Source: Yponomeuta sedellus (lineage: Eukaryota; Arthropoda; Insecta; Lepidoptera; Yponomeutidae). Taken from it: a stretch of DNA of 64,000 nt. A model generated the notes under the pieces. That model was not told the DNA's origin. It ran no database searches and saw only the letters and a list, made by a program, of their open reading frames with translations. The DNA is taken from positions 21,789,615-21,853,614 of the forward strand of contig OW203723.1 of assembly GCA_934045075.1 (NCBI GenBank), given 5' to 3'. The translations under genes were made by a program, and so were the position numbers. Within the stretch, counting starts at the first letter, position 1. Each line of letters starts with the position of its first letter. Shown piece after piece: positions 24,101 through 29,049 of this stretch.

Positions 24101-27100
24101 ACAATAAAACGTAGAACTATGTAAAAAATCTTAAGTCCCCCCGTGCGAAGCCGGGACGGGCCGCTAGTATTGAATACTTCTGATATCGTGACATTTACTA
24201 TTAAGGCGTTTCGGACGCTAACTAGCGCCACCAATGGAAAAAAAATCATAACTTGTTTTTTAATAAGTTTTTATCTAAAAGTGAACATGAGAAATCTTAA
24301 GTGATAACTATTTTCAGAACTTACAGTCTAGACTTACCTATGATCAATAGATCAGAACTTTAATCGGGTTCCCCTGAAAACGGCCGTTTTTGGCGGAAAG
24401 TGATTAAACTCCTTGGTTGTCGATTCTAAAAAATGTATTCTAAATGGTACATAACGGTAACAATAAAATATTATCCCACGGAAATCTGAATTGAGACTCC
24501 CGTTAATGTTAAATACATTATTATTGAGTCTCAATGCAGATCTTTGTCTACGCAAATGCCAAGTTTCATGTAACTCCGTTCAGCGGCTATTTTGTGTTTG
24601 AGTACCAAACATCGCCACAAACATCGTGACAAACTTTCTCATTTATAATATTAATAATGAAAATGAAAAAACTTTACTGTAAAACGGTTACAAAACATGG
24701 TTACTGGCTCCCAAACTAGGATTCCCTGTGCTATGGGTAGCCACACAGAACATAACATGTTCTGTGGGTAGCCAGTAATAATATCTATTATATAAAAATG
24801 AATCGCTGAATGTGTTGGTAAGCGCAAATCTCGAGAGTAGCTGAACCGATTTTGCTGATTCTTTTTTTAAAATATTCCTTGAAGTACGAGGATGGTTCTT
24901 ACGGAGAGACAAATTAAAGAATCGACTGTTAGGCGGTACGAAGTTCGCTGGGTAACCTAGTCTATAATATAAAAATGAATCGCCGAATGTGTTGGTAAGC
25001 GCAAATCTCGAGAGCAGCTGAACCGATTTCGCTAATTCTTTTTTTAGAATATTCCTTGAAGTACGGGGATGGTTCTTACGGAGAGAAAAATAAAAAAAAA
25101 TAAAGAACCGACTGTTAGGCGGTACGAAGTTCGCTGGGTCAGCTAGTAAGTATTAGATAGATAGAGAACACTTTATTGTACATAAAAATGGAAATTACAC
25201 AGATATTTCTTAACCTAAGAGTACATACGGCGGCCTTATCACTAAAAGTGATCTCTTCCAGACAACCTTTGTATGAACTGGCCTAATACATTAGAGAAGG
25301 AAGTAGATGTACAAAAAAAAATAGAAAACGATAATTTCAGAGGTACCTATATAAATACATGTCTAAATAACAGTTTGAATAAATAAATAATATTAGTAGG
25401 AGGTCATGTCATCACATCACAAAATTAGTAGTTTAGCTTGTTAGTAGCTTGCTATCGCTTTTTTTGAATTTTTTTCGTATGGCGTGATAGCATAGTACCA
25501 TCCGTTACGAGATTTGCCAAATCAGTTTTTAATTCTACAGATTTGTCTAAAATGCGCAATCCCGACTTTACTTTATAGGGTTTTTGTTTCGTTTGCATAT
25601 TTCTAAATTTTTGCGTAATTTTATGAAATTCACGCTTTGCCAATGTAGCAGTCACAGGTAACTTATTGTTTCACATTGAAGACAAATTCGCGCTTTGCCA
25701 ATGTAGGAGTCAAAGGTAAATTATTGTTTCACATTGAAGACCGTACTTTGTACTGCGACTGCACATTGTATTTGGGTAATTCTCAAATTGAAAAATTAAA
25801 TATCAAAACCATGATGATAAAACAATCGTTTTCATATTTAATTTTTCTCCCCTTGACATAAATAATAAGGGTTTATTTCACTTGTCAATACAAATCGATA
25901 ACATACCTTCCGAAAATATCAGCCGTTTAATACAGGCAGATAGCAGATAGCATGAGCTACAGATTTTTTTGAAACCACGGCATTATAGGGATCAAGGCAA
26001 GTATCATTGGCTTAATCGAGTCCGCACGTCGCGTCATGCAACTCCTTATCTGTGGACCCCGTTTTATAAAACTACAATTCCTGGTTTACTATGGCAATGG
26101 GCATTGTCTTAAAAAAGTTCTGCTTTTGTATATTTTTGAGAGCCTAGTCAGAATATTTCGATTCGGCTGCTTTATTTCATAAGTGAAAAAAAAAACAGTA
26201 CCAAACCGGAAGTACGTCATATGATTTAATAAATCTGTGTAAACATACAGTTTGTCCAAAAATTCAAGAAACCGGAAGTGAAACTTTATTATTGATAGTA
26301 TTGAAAATTAACACCATTTACTACCTTTGATTAAGCGCAATAAATCTTTTTAATGAAATTACTGTAGTTTTTATTTTTATAATGCTTTTAAATGCAACAA
26401 ATTAACTAACATAGACAAAAAGTCTGAGCAAAATCTTACTCTATAATTTCTACTCTTTTTGGACAAAGTACAGAAAGAAAAAGGTTGTTTTTTTTAGAAC
26501 TCTGAGACGTAAATATCTTGGCGTTTTTTATTCAAAACTATCAAGCCTTTCACTCATGTGTGAAACGAACATTAGAAAGTCGCATAAAAATCACACACTT
26601 ATTTACAAAAATACATTAAGTCCGTATCTAATTATTACAAAGTTATGATGAGCAATGACTTACTGACCTATTTGTTGATAACGTATCAACCCTTGTATTT
26701 CCCCACTGCTGGGGCACGGGTCTCTTCCTGTATCGCAGGAAGGTTAGGCCATACTCCACCACGGGGGCAAAGTCTGGGGAGGATTGTAAGACAGTGGCGG
26801 GCCTTACTGTCAGAAGTTATCAAGCCGCCCATAACGCCTCTGACATGGCTTAACAACTGCCATTAGATGATAGCCGGCATCAACGGCTTAACGTGCCTTG
26901 CGAAGCCTATTTGTAATTGATATGATATCAACCCTTGTACATAATAGGCCATACTCCACCACGGGGGTCAATTCCTGGTTGGTGGAGGAATTACAGGCCT
27001 ATGTAACTATATTTATGACAATGCCCATTCGATGTACTAAAACTTTACTGTACAGTCTTTTAGCTTTAAGAATATACGTTGGCTACTATCGGATAGAATG

Positions 27101-27526
27101 GAATATATTCGTGTAATAGAATTATCGGAACTAATATGACACATAAAATGTCATAACTTTACAAAATTGTGAAGAAAAGTTTTATACAGAGCAGGAAGTA
27201 GTATTACAGTCGTGTGCTTTCGGCTAAAACCGAAGCCCTTCTCTAAAGCCCGAGGTATATTCTAAAAGCTATCAGGCTGTACCTTCTGAAATGTAGTTTA
27301 TGAAACGCGGCGCCGGCGGACATGTCGAATAGAACTCGACCACAAAGTTCTAACCTCTTGTTAACCTAAATATTGCAGGCACGAGGGCTGGCGCGGCTTC
27401 TACAAGGGCCTGAAGCCGAATCTGGTCCGAGTGGTTCCGGCGACGATGATCACGTTCTTGACATACGAGAACGTCTCCCACTACATGCTCCACCGGGACA
27501 AGGAAAACCTTAAGCTGCCCTCTTAG
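17..27526 (+). CDS. SLC25A32: SLC25A32-like mitochondrial folate/FAD carrier, six-exon gene (long isoform)
   Basis: This is an inner mitochondrial membrane carrier of the SLC25 family; the SLC25A32 branch moves folate and/or FAD into mitochondria. I join exons 17-161, 2228-2381, 5650-5899, 15733-15846, 16587-16732 and 27379-27526. All borders are GT-AG, the phases agree and the product is 318 residues, close to the roughly 315 of the vertebrate protein. Three carrier repeats are visible through their signatures: HPLDLIKIR (exon 1), NPIWVVKTR (exon 3) and YPYQVVRAR (exon 5). The Trp and Gln replacing the usual acidic residue in repeats 2 and 3 are typical of the folate/NAD/pyrimidine-type carriers. 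[13 protein letters not shown] in exon 4 and PNLVRVVPA in exon 6 also match the family. The start is the first ATG at 17; Met codons at 26 and 59 are alternatives. The 5' UTR and promoter lie outside the window. Assignment to the SLC25A32 branch is strong; substrate is inferred from family. Confidence 0.93.
309..822. mobile_element. Foldback/MITE-like DNA element, 514 bp, 8-bp target duplication
   Basis: The octamer TTTATGTT flanks the element at 301-308 and 823-830. The ends are inverted repeats starting GGTCATGG and, read backwards from the right, GGTCAGGG; the inverted similarity continues for more than 60 bp on each side. Inside, a block containing GGGGAAAAGTTG occurs three times: inverted near 423-448, direct near 525-545 and direct near 685-705. 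Most of the element can therefore fold on itself. No transposase is encoded. The 8-bp duplication fits hAT or P-type transposition, but the terminus GGTC does not settle the superfamily. Confidence 0.75.
831..1837. other. Intron 1, no recognised feature
   Basis: AT-rich intronic sequence. I see no exon, tRNA-like box or clear inverted repeat here. Confidence 0.6.
1838..2259 (+). repeat. Tandem duplication spanning the exon 2 acceptor
   Basis: About 170 bp at 1838-2004 is repeated with divergence at 2083-2259, offset about 255 bp at the splice site. Both copies contain GGAATTGCTAGTA, then AACCAAATGTTT, then ATTCCAG and the first exon 2 codons. The downstream copy is the real exon 2 border. 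The upstream copy has an intact AG acceptor at 1971-1972 followed by codons for VNDGR, then diverges. Confidence 0.7.
2228..2381 (+). CDS. SLC25A32: SLC25A32-like exon 2
   Basis: Acceptor ATTCCAG at 2221-2227 and donor TT|GTGAGT at 2381/2382. The 154-base exon starts with two bases completing a Val codon and ends two bases into a Phe codon. It encodes the matrix loop and helix 2 of repeat 1, with GLYRGVTPN and WGFYF matching the SLC25A32 family. Confidence 0.93.
2450..2715 (-). mobile_element. SINE-D copy (tRNA-derived)
   Basis: On the minus strand, GCGGTGGTAGCG and, further on, GGGCTCGAACACC resemble tRNA A and B boxes. The rest of the body shares TAGCAAGCGCTGAGG and TCCTCACGATAT blocks with copies at 42700-43219. 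Outer limits are approximate. Confidence 0.6.
2745..2975 (+). mobile_element. SINE-E / LINE-tail repeat, 5'-truncated
   Basis: Contains the family blocks CCGTTGGTGCCGGCTGTC, CCCGTGGTGGAGTATGGC and CCCAGCAGTGGGGACATA, ending in GGGTTGATAACG and a short (GTAC)n-like tail. The sense strand is set by the simple-repeat tail at the right. It overlaps the open frame listed under the SINE-E finding. Confidence 0.7.
3050..3190 (+). repeat. Repeat F fragment (RTE-tail related)
   Basis: Matches 43465-43620 over blocks such as AAGGTTGTGCCATCATT and GGTGGAATTGTAC. The start, GACATAGCCCTCCC, is also present in the RTE LINE fragment at 8730-8750, so this is probably LINE 3' debris. Confidence 0.5.
3191..4018. 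other. Intron 2, no recognised feature
   Basis: AT-rich, with only short open frames lacking codon structure. I see no gene or element in it. Confidence 0.5.
4021..4084 (+). repeat. Perfect 25-bp inverted repeat with 14-nt loop
   Basis: Arms 4021-4045 and 4060-4084 are exact reverse complements (CAGAGTAGAAACCC... and ...GGGTTTCTACTCTG). TTG flanks both sides. It could be a tiny MITE or a hairpin RNA; the sequence alone does not decide. Confidence 0.7.
4445..4690 (+). mobile_element. SINE-B copy (tRNA-derived)
   Basis: The tRNA-like head has box A GCCTCGGTGGCGCTGCGG and box B GGTTCGATCCC. The body, CAAACTAGGAA... through TTGTACTTAGTATGGGG, is shared with 42412-42668 (minus) and 54034-54290 (plus). 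Confidence 0.8.
4700..4905 (-). mobile_element. SINE-D-like copy, degraded
   Basis: On the minus strand GGAGCGGTAGCACAC and a B-box-like segment around 4836-4850 correspond to the SINE-D head at 42890-42960. It is more diverged than the others. Confidence 0.5.
4906..5649. other. 3' part of intron 2, no clear element
   Basis: AT-rich. A short stretch near 5460-5500 (AAGACAAGATTCC...AAAACACTCC) resembles 31520-31550, so a diverged repeat may be present. Confidence 0.4.
5650..5899 (+). CDS. SLC25A32: SLC25A32-like exon 3
   Basis: Acceptor CCCATAG|C at 5649/5650; donor AGG|GTGAGT at 5899/5900. The first base completes a Phe codon and the exon ends in phase 0 after Tyr-Arg. It encodes the end of repeat 1 (YNAIKTW) and most of repeat 2, with helix 3, the signature NPIWVVKTR and the matrix helix ending GIRGLYR. 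It is GC-richer than the surrounding intron. Confidence 0.94.
5826..6415 (+). repeat. 138-bp tandem copies of the exon 3 end and its donor
   Basis: The last part of exon 3 plus about 65 bp of intron is repeated three more times. Units start at 5826, 5964, 6102 and 6240, exactly 138 bp apart. Each repeats GATGGTGG...CTGAGCAA, GGACTGT(A/T)TAG and TAGCATTATAA. The donor GTGAGT survives in the third unit (after 6174) and is damaged in the second. The fourth is rearranged, with a hairpin around 6257-6313 and a short tandem repeat CTGGGGACTGTATAGGAT. Confidence 0.85.
6487..6595. repeat. Direct and inverted A/T-rich repeat
   Basis: AAAAAGCGGTTAATGAAAAA occurs twice (near 6490 and 6556). Its TAATGAAAAACAGTAAAAAA part also occurs inverted in between. 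It is a small foldback of unknown type. Confidence 0.6.
6600..7254. other. Intron 3, mostly unassigned
   Basis: One short block, TTTTTAATGCACTAACCTG at about 6902, matches the antisense 3' tail of SINE-A, so an old fragment ends here. Otherwise nothing is recognised. Confidence 0.5.
7255..7345 (-). mobile_element. SINE-A fragment, internally duplicated
   Basis: The antisense tRNA-like block CCACCCCTGCCGGGACTCG appears twice, near 7278 and 7308, followed by GAACCTCTTTACAATA of SINE-A. Confidence 0.6.
7895..8247 (-). mobile_element. SINE-C copy (tRNA-derived)
   Basis: On the minus strand, GCGGTGGTAGCTCAGTGGG (box A) and CCAGGTTCAATCCCC (box B) head an element of about 370 bp. It ends in the block GATACCACTGGACGGTG...CATCTCGTTAAGTAG. 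Related copies are at 34020-34390, 38390-38785 and 46705-47095. Confidence 0.8.
8706..9170 (-). mobile_element. RTE-type LINE, 3' fragment
   Basis: A minus-strand frame at 8715-9161 gives the C-terminus of an RTE-clade LINE polyprotein. Family blocks seen are [34 protein letters not shown] and [11 protein letters not shown], ending near YVQQW. Only the end downstream of the polymerase domain is present, so it is 5'-truncated and inactive. The 3' tail GATGATGATGAAGATGA on the minus strand is the simple-repeat tail usual for RTE elements. Confidence 0.85.
9405..9690 (+). repeat. Repeat G (also at 28520-28880)
   Basis: Shares TTTGCGGAAATCCATAATAG, TATTGGTGTCGGTGGTGG and GGGCGGTGCATTAA with the inverted pair at 28520-28880. 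Probably half of a non-autonomous foldback element. Confidence 0.6.
10038..10413 (-). mobile_element. SINE-E, near full length
   Basis: Flanked by an imperfect 13-bp duplication, ATACTTAGTGCAT at 10025-10037 and ATACTCAGTGCAT at 10414-10426. It spans the complete family from GAGCGCTCGTGG (5', at right) to GGGTTGATAA (3', at left). Confidence 0.8.
10591..10716. mobile_element. PIF/Harbinger-like MITE, 126 bp
   Basis: TAA flanks both sides (10588-10590 and 10717-10719). Inverted repeats begin GGCCCACTTGCGTCAGCCC and match at about 49 of 51 positions. A 3-bp TAA target and a GGCCC terminus fit PIF/Harbinger. Confidence 0.8.
10720..11449. other. Intron 3, no recognised feature
   Basis: AT-rich and without exon signals or tRNA boxes that I can support. 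Confidence 0.5.
11450..11560 (-). mobile_element. Repeat H: LINE 3' tail
   Basis: CCTCACGCCTGTATCCCAGA...GGTAGGCAGAG is the antisense 3' end of a LINE-like family also seen at 30470-30520, 49935-50160, 50440-50530 and 59240-59320. Confidence 0.6.
11883..12507. mobile_element. TIR element interrupted by a SINE-E
   Basis: AATGAGCCGTTTTCAGCACA at 11883 is matched inverted by GTGCGGAAAACGGCTCATT at 12488-12507, and similarity continues inward through CATAGAT. The middle (about 12035-12410) is a minus-strand SINE-E. Part of the same outer element occurs at 38235-38345. Confidence 0.65.
12035..12410 (-). mobile_element. SINE-E inside the TIR element
   Basis: Carries all blocks of the family from CTAGGCTACGAACGCTTC (5' end, right) to CAACCCTTTTATGTCCCC (3' end, left). 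Confidence 0.75.
12690..12965 (+). mobile_element. Repeat H LINE fragment with hairpin insertion
   Basis: GGAAAGGCCGATAAGGGAGG...GGACGTATTTCGACC parallels 59768-59810 and 30335-30365; GATTTGTCAGGATCGTGGCA follows. Between them is a hairpin with 13-nt perfect arms (12828-12840 and 12848-12860). Confidence 0.5.
12970..13400. other. Intron 3, no recognised feature
   Basis: AT-rich, nothing supportable seen. Confidence 0.5.
13405..14070 (+). pseudogene. LINE polyprotein C-terminus with endonuclease-like motif
   Basis: A single reading frame runs through this stretch, interrupted only by TAA at 13849-13851, and stops at 14068-14070. The upper part has [20 protein letters not shown] and [14 protein letters not shown]. 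The middle has [12 protein letters not shown] followed by LLWDATC, a spacing that resembles the PD-(D/E)XK nuclease core. The lower part has [10 protein letters not shown] and [13 protein letters not shown]. This combination is found at the end of many invertebrate retrotransposon polyproteins. The copy has lost its 5' part and carries one nonsense codon. The exact LINE clade is not certain. Confidence 0.75.
14071..14596. other. Intron 3, low-complexity and unassigned
   Basis: T-rich stretch after the LINE remnant, then a GC-richer stretch (14450-14596) with several GG(C/T)CTTCGGC-like motifs leading into the palindrome. Confidence 0.5.
14597..14720. repeat. Perfect 60-bp palindrome with 4-nt loop
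   Basis: Arms 14597-14656 and 14661-14720 are identical reverse complements over all 60 positions, separated by 4 bases. The arms contain GCCCCTTCCGCGGGGCACT and AGAGGGGAATAGTGGCTGAG. They are GC-richer than the surroundings. It may be a recent foldback or an assembly artefact. Confidence 0.9.
14745..14830. repeat. Short repeat shared with 35300-35390
   Basis: Shares AGCCAATTCTAACTTCATTAG and CTACATAAAAAGT with the block at 35307-35390. It starts 25 bp after the palindrome. Confidence 0.5.
15125..15269 (+). pseudogene. THAP-domain exon remnant
   Basis: One frame ending at 15269 reads [15 protein letters not shown] followed by [10 protein letters not shown]. This matches the second half of a THAP zinc finger: conserved Trp, basic stretch, Cys-x2-His. 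A splice donor GAT|GTAAGT follows directly at 15269/15270. The first zinc-binding Cys pair of a C2CH finger is not visible in this frame. THAP domains occur in P-type transposases and in host proteins; sitting in a carrier intron with no partner exon in view, I read it as transposon debris. Confidence 0.5.
15270..15732. other. 3' end of intron 3, no further feature
   Basis: AT-rich. It contains the exon 4 acceptor TGTTACAG at 15725-15732. Confidence 0.5.
15733..15846 (+). CDS. SLC25A32: SLC25A32-like exon 4
   Basis: Acceptor TTACAG|GG and donor CTG|GTAAGT at 15846/15847; 114 bases, phase 0 at both ends. It encodes helix 4: [20 protein letters not shown], the closest match to the family in the gene, then [11 protein letters not shown]. 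The YEEMK stretch fits the cytosolic gate motif (F/Y)(D/E)xx(K/R) of even-numbered carrier helices. Confidence 0.95.
16270..16525 (+). mobile_element. SINE-E copy just upstream of exon 5
   Basis: Holds the family blocks from GCATTTTTCCGAGCGCTTCC to GGGACATACAAGGGTTGATA, with a short (ACG)n tail. It ends about 60 bp before the exon 5 acceptor. Confidence 0.8.
16587..16732 (+). CDS. SLC25A32: SLC25A32-like exon 5, spliced form
   Basis: Acceptor CCTTGCAG at 16579-16586. It encodes repeat 3: [14 protein letters not shown], the signature [14 protein letters not shown] and the matrix helix up to the first two bases of an Arg codon. Donor TTGGAG|GTATGA lies at 16732/16733. The dangling AG joins the first G of the exon at 27379 to make AGG (Arg), keeping the family motif RGFYKGL in frame. 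Confidence 0.92.
16587..16844 (+). CDS. SLC25A32: SLC25A32-like exon 5, read-through last exon (short isoform)
   Basis: If the donor at 16733 is not used, the frame continues through [17 protein letters not shown] to a TAG at 16842-16844. This gives a 306-residue protein. The extra 37 residues are not random intron translation: they align with the alternative C-terminus from 27379-27526 at about 15 of 33 positions, including RGFYKGL-P and the Pro in helix 6. The usual PNLxRV becomes PYLLHV, and the end is WEKFTNND instead of a longer polar tail. Possible poly(A) signal AATAAA at 17265-17270. Use of this end needs transcript evidence. Confidence 0.8.
   Translation, partial: TSVEYLTFAAVSKLIAAGATYPYQVVRARLQDQHRTYDGAWHCVQQTWRYERLRGFYKGLTPYLLHVTPNICLVMLIWEKFTNND
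16972..17615. mobile_element. MITE-I split by two later insertions
   Basis: The left end CCAATTTCTGAATTGAG and right part GACAGAACGTTATTTAAGTA...TCAATTAAGAAACC match the uninterrupted copy at 19087-19238. Two inserts split it: a TA-target MITE (17021-17277) and a SINE-N fragment (about 17298-17535). Confidence 0.7.
17021..17277. mobile_element. Tc1/mariner-like MITE, 257 bp, TA target
   Basis: Perfect inverted repeats of about 45 bp beginning CAGTCTATTTATTCTTACTT, flanked by TA at 17019-17020 and 17278-17279. The related site at 19130-19140 (AACTGTAGTGTTG) lacks the insert and has a single TA. Confidence 0.92.
17616..18435. other. Intron 5, no recognised feature
   Basis: Unassigned intronic sequence; CCCTACGATATAGGC...TAGGGAAC near 18030-18065 is a small inverted repeat. 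Confidence 0.4.
18436..19087. mobile_element. Cluster of two related MITEs and a short foldback
   Basis: Two direct copies of a unit of about 260 bp (18453-18705 and 18824-19085) share ends GAGATAAATAGTCG...CGACTATTTATCTCGCCC. Between them is a palindromic unit of about 105 bp with ends CAGAGACGAAAACTAAGC and GCTTAGTTTTCGTCTCTG. CTAAGGCTGACATTCAG at the left recurs inverted as CTGAATGTCAGCCTTAG at about 18807-18823. The first MITE and the foldback therefore lie within an outer inverted repeat. Confidence 0.75.
19087..19238. mobile_element. MITE-I, uninterrupted copy
   Basis: Left GTCAGTTTCCGAATTGA and right TCAATTGAGGTACCGGC ends are inverted repeats. Partial copies are at 37569-37665 and 59355-59470. 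Confidence 0.65.
19463..19670 (-). mobile_element. SINE-A copy
   Basis: The minus strand carries GTTCGAATCCCGGCATG (box B region) and GCCCATTAGCTCAGTTGG (box A region). The SINE-A 3' block AGCCTCTAAATAGG lies at the left and the 5' block CAGATGTCGCTGCCTGTACG at the right. Confidence 0.8.
19671..22440. other. Intron 5, long stretch with little structure
   Basis: AT-rich. At 20060-20165, GGGTCTAATCGCGATTATTTAT...ACCTTAATTCC matches the ends of repeat J (32095-32345, 52560-52725). Elsewhere I see no supportable exon or element. Confidence 0.5.
22490..22575 (-). repeat. SINE-D body fragment
   Basis: TTTCCTCACGATGTTTTCCC...GTTAGCGAGTGGTATTGCTA is the shared body segment of SINE-D/SINE-C. Confidence 0.5.
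22823..24167 (+). mobile_element. Non-autonomous Helitron, 1,345 bp
   Basis: The 5' end is A|TCTACACTAATATTATAAAG and the 3' end is GGGACGGGCCGCTAG|T, preceded by a GC-rich hairpin region (GTGCGAAGCCGGGACGGG). Insertion between A and T without target duplication is the Helitron hallmark. A GC-rich patch (23375-23510) precedes the only coding remnant. Confidence 0.85.
23762..24124 (+). CDS. Helitron Rep/helicase N-terminal remnant
   Basis: A 120-residue frame starts [17 protein letters not shown] and continues with four degenerate repeats of about 20-25 residues around (S)QSRA(S/R)[10 protein letters not shown]. This repeat block is the usual N-terminal start of insect Helitron polyproteins. 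The frame ends in TAA/TAG context shortly before the 3' hairpin. The Rep nuclease (HUH) and helicase domains are absent, so the element is not autonomous. The ATG at 23762 is the natural family start. Confidence 0.75.
   Translation: MPRKKRFQLSKSCSQARLAKIRRDEESVSENFDRLANQRAYASQSRASESSAERLHRLAQNSDRMSQSRARESSAERALRLSAQNTRSSQLHERQSSAECSQRLTENRVRNSQTIKRRTM
24180..24590. repeat. Repeat K fragment
   Basis: Shares GCGCCACCAATGGAAAAAA, CATAACTTGTTTT, CAGTCTAGA and AACGGCCGTTTTTGGCGG with the complete foldback at 41575-41935. It begins 12 bp after the Helitron. Confidence 0.6.
24784..24960 (+). mobile_element. Small Helitron, first of a tandem pair
   Basis: Begins A|TCTATTATATAAAAATG and ends CTGGGTAACCTAG. 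The 3' hairpin GGCGGTACGAAGTTCGC is present. Confidence 0.8.
24961..25146 (+). mobile_element. Small Helitron, second of a tandem pair
   Basis: Begins TCTATAATATAAAAATG directly at the CTAG end of the preceding copy and ends GGGTCAGCTAG|T. The two copies are highly similar, with one short A-rich insertion. Confidence 0.85.
25150..25275 (-). mobile_element. Repeat L (retroposon tail)
   Basis: GAACACTTTATTGTACAT...AGTGATCTCTTCCAGACAAC is antisense. Sense copies are at 54650-54745, 55900-56025 and 58370-58530, ending in AATAAAGTGTTCTCTATCT. Confidence 0.65.
25280..26679. other. Intron 5, mostly unassigned
   Basis: Contains one tandem duplication of about 60 bp (25625-25742; CGCTTTGCCAATGTAG and ATTGTTTCACATTGAAGAC occur twice). 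Otherwise AT-rich with nothing recognised. Confidence 0.5.
26680..27000 (-). mobile_element. SINE-E copy plus a second partial copy
   Basis: 26680-26905 carries the antisense 3' half of SINE-E. A second shorter piece (26930-27000) repeats CAACCCTTGTACAT and GGCCATACTCCACCACGGGG. Confidence 0.7.
27049..27297. mobile_element. MITE-M
   Basis: Ends ACAGTCTTTTAGCTTTAAGAA and TATTCTAAAAGCTATCAGGCTGT are inverted repeats. Related copies are at 32394-32620 and 56345-56545. Confidence 0.7.
27379..27526 (+). CDS. SLC25A32: SLC25A32-like exon 6, spliced last exon
   Basis: Acceptor ATTGCAG at 27372-27378. The first G completes the Arg codon left open by exon 5. It encodes [18 protein letters not shown], helix 6 ([17 protein letters not shown]) and a short polar tail ending LKLPS before TAG at 27524-27526. 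PNLxRV and YENVSH match the SLC25A32 family closely, so this is the conventional C-terminus. A possible weak poly(A) signal, ATTAAA, is at 27628-27633. Confidence 0.92.
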
Positions 27527-28040
27527 GGGGACTGAGGCCAGCAGACGGACTGGCCTTAGAGCCAGGGGGCATTTGCCATCCAGACTCCGTCTTTGCGCCC
27601 AAGCGTTTTTTTTTTGCATTGAACGAAATTAAACTAGAATGTAAATGATTTACTTTTCCATCTGGTCTTGGACCGAGCCACAAGACCCCTCTATTAATGG
27701 CTGTTGATTGACCTGGAGGGCGAGTCTCTAAAATGCATAGTTGTTCAATAGAAGTCATATTAGTCCGGTAATGGTCGTTTCATTCGCACTATCGGTAGTC
27801 TAGTAACCCATCGCATTGCGATGGCATAACCCGTGCTACTTAACTCTTCGCCCTGCGCGATTCGATCTTCGCGAGAGATGCCTATTTAATTTACGCGGGT
27901 TATACCCGTCGAATGACACTACTGCTATTGCTTTGTTGACTACCAAATTGAGGAAAATAACAACCATTGTCGTGCTTGTACCATTCTATTGAAAAAATAT
28001 GTAGGTATTAGACTCTAGGACCTTATGGTATGCTTGCGGC
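27527..28040. other. 3' UTR and downstream flank of the carrier
   Basis: About 110 bp (27713-27830) is similar to 56568-56620 joined to 57005-57110. No further coding sequence is seen. Confidence 0.5.
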
Positions 28041-28044
28041 CCCT

Positions 28045-28230
28045 TATAGTATTAACAGACTATCGAACTTGGTACGGGCTGCAAGCAGATTTGGCGTTCC
28101 ATCTAACCGAGCGTACACGAAATATTAATAATAATGTTCGGCAGACAACTCTCCAGACGAACGGATATGGTATGGAGCTTACCGAATCCGCTGTACGGCC
28201 CGTACCAAGTTCGATGGTCTGTTAATAGTG
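28045..28230. mobile_element. TIR element, ~185 bp
   Basis: Ends TATTAACAGACTATCGAAC and GTTCGATGGTCTGTTAATA are inverted, continuing through CTTGGTACGGGC / GCCCGTACCAAG. Confidence 0.7.
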
Positions 28231-28519
28231 TAAAGCCAAAATGCCATCCCCCTTAGTCCCAGGCCGACCCTGGCGAGGGAAGAAGAAGGGACGGTGGGAG
28301 TTACGTGATTGATGATCCAGTGGGTACGGTCTGCGACACGCCAGATTGAAACAAATAGGCGTGCAATGCTAGTGTGGCGAGCACATGTCAACTCTGCGCG
28401 CGCACTACAACCTCCAACATTACTTCATCGCGCAATCAAAGTGTTGACATACCATAAATCGTGAGGGAAAACATCTTGAGGAAACCTGAGTGTTTGATGT
28501 AGAAAGGACTAAAATGTGA

Positions 28520-28880
28520 AAATTACTTAGCTAAATTCCTCCAAAAATCCCACAAGCACAATGGGTAGTTAATGCACCGTTTCAACTCCCACATTTTCAA
28601 GCAGAAGCAAGACACGAACACCACACCACCGACACTAATACTTGTGTGAGAAAATACGCGACGCCTTTCGCCTCTAACACGAGGCATCCTCAGGCTCACA
28701 AGTGCACAAATTAGACTATTACAAATTAGACACAAGTGAGACACAAATTAGATACAAGTGAGCCCGAGTATTGGTGTCGGTGGTGGTGTGTTCGAGTCTT
28801 GCTTCTGCTAGAAAAAGTGGGAGGGAGGGCGGTGCATTAACTAACCGCATGGTGCTTGTGGGATTTTTGGCGGAATTTAG
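28520..28880. mobile_element. Foldback of repeat G
   Basis: CACAAGCACAATGGGTAG...CACCACCGACACTAATACTTG is mirrored by ATTGGTGTCGGTGGTGGTG...TGGTGCTTGTGGGAT. A short repeat of ACACAAATTAGA separates the arms. Confidence 0.7.
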
Positions 28881-29049
28881 CAAAGTAATTTTCACATTTT
28901 AATGCTATTATGGATTTCCGCAAAGTATTCCATACAGTAGAAAGGACTGCCAAGTGCAATGAAGCCCTGGAGACGTATAAACAAACAACACAGAGAAAAA
29001 GACGTAATTAGACGTACACGGTGGCGCGAAAGTGTTAATTTGGTATAAA

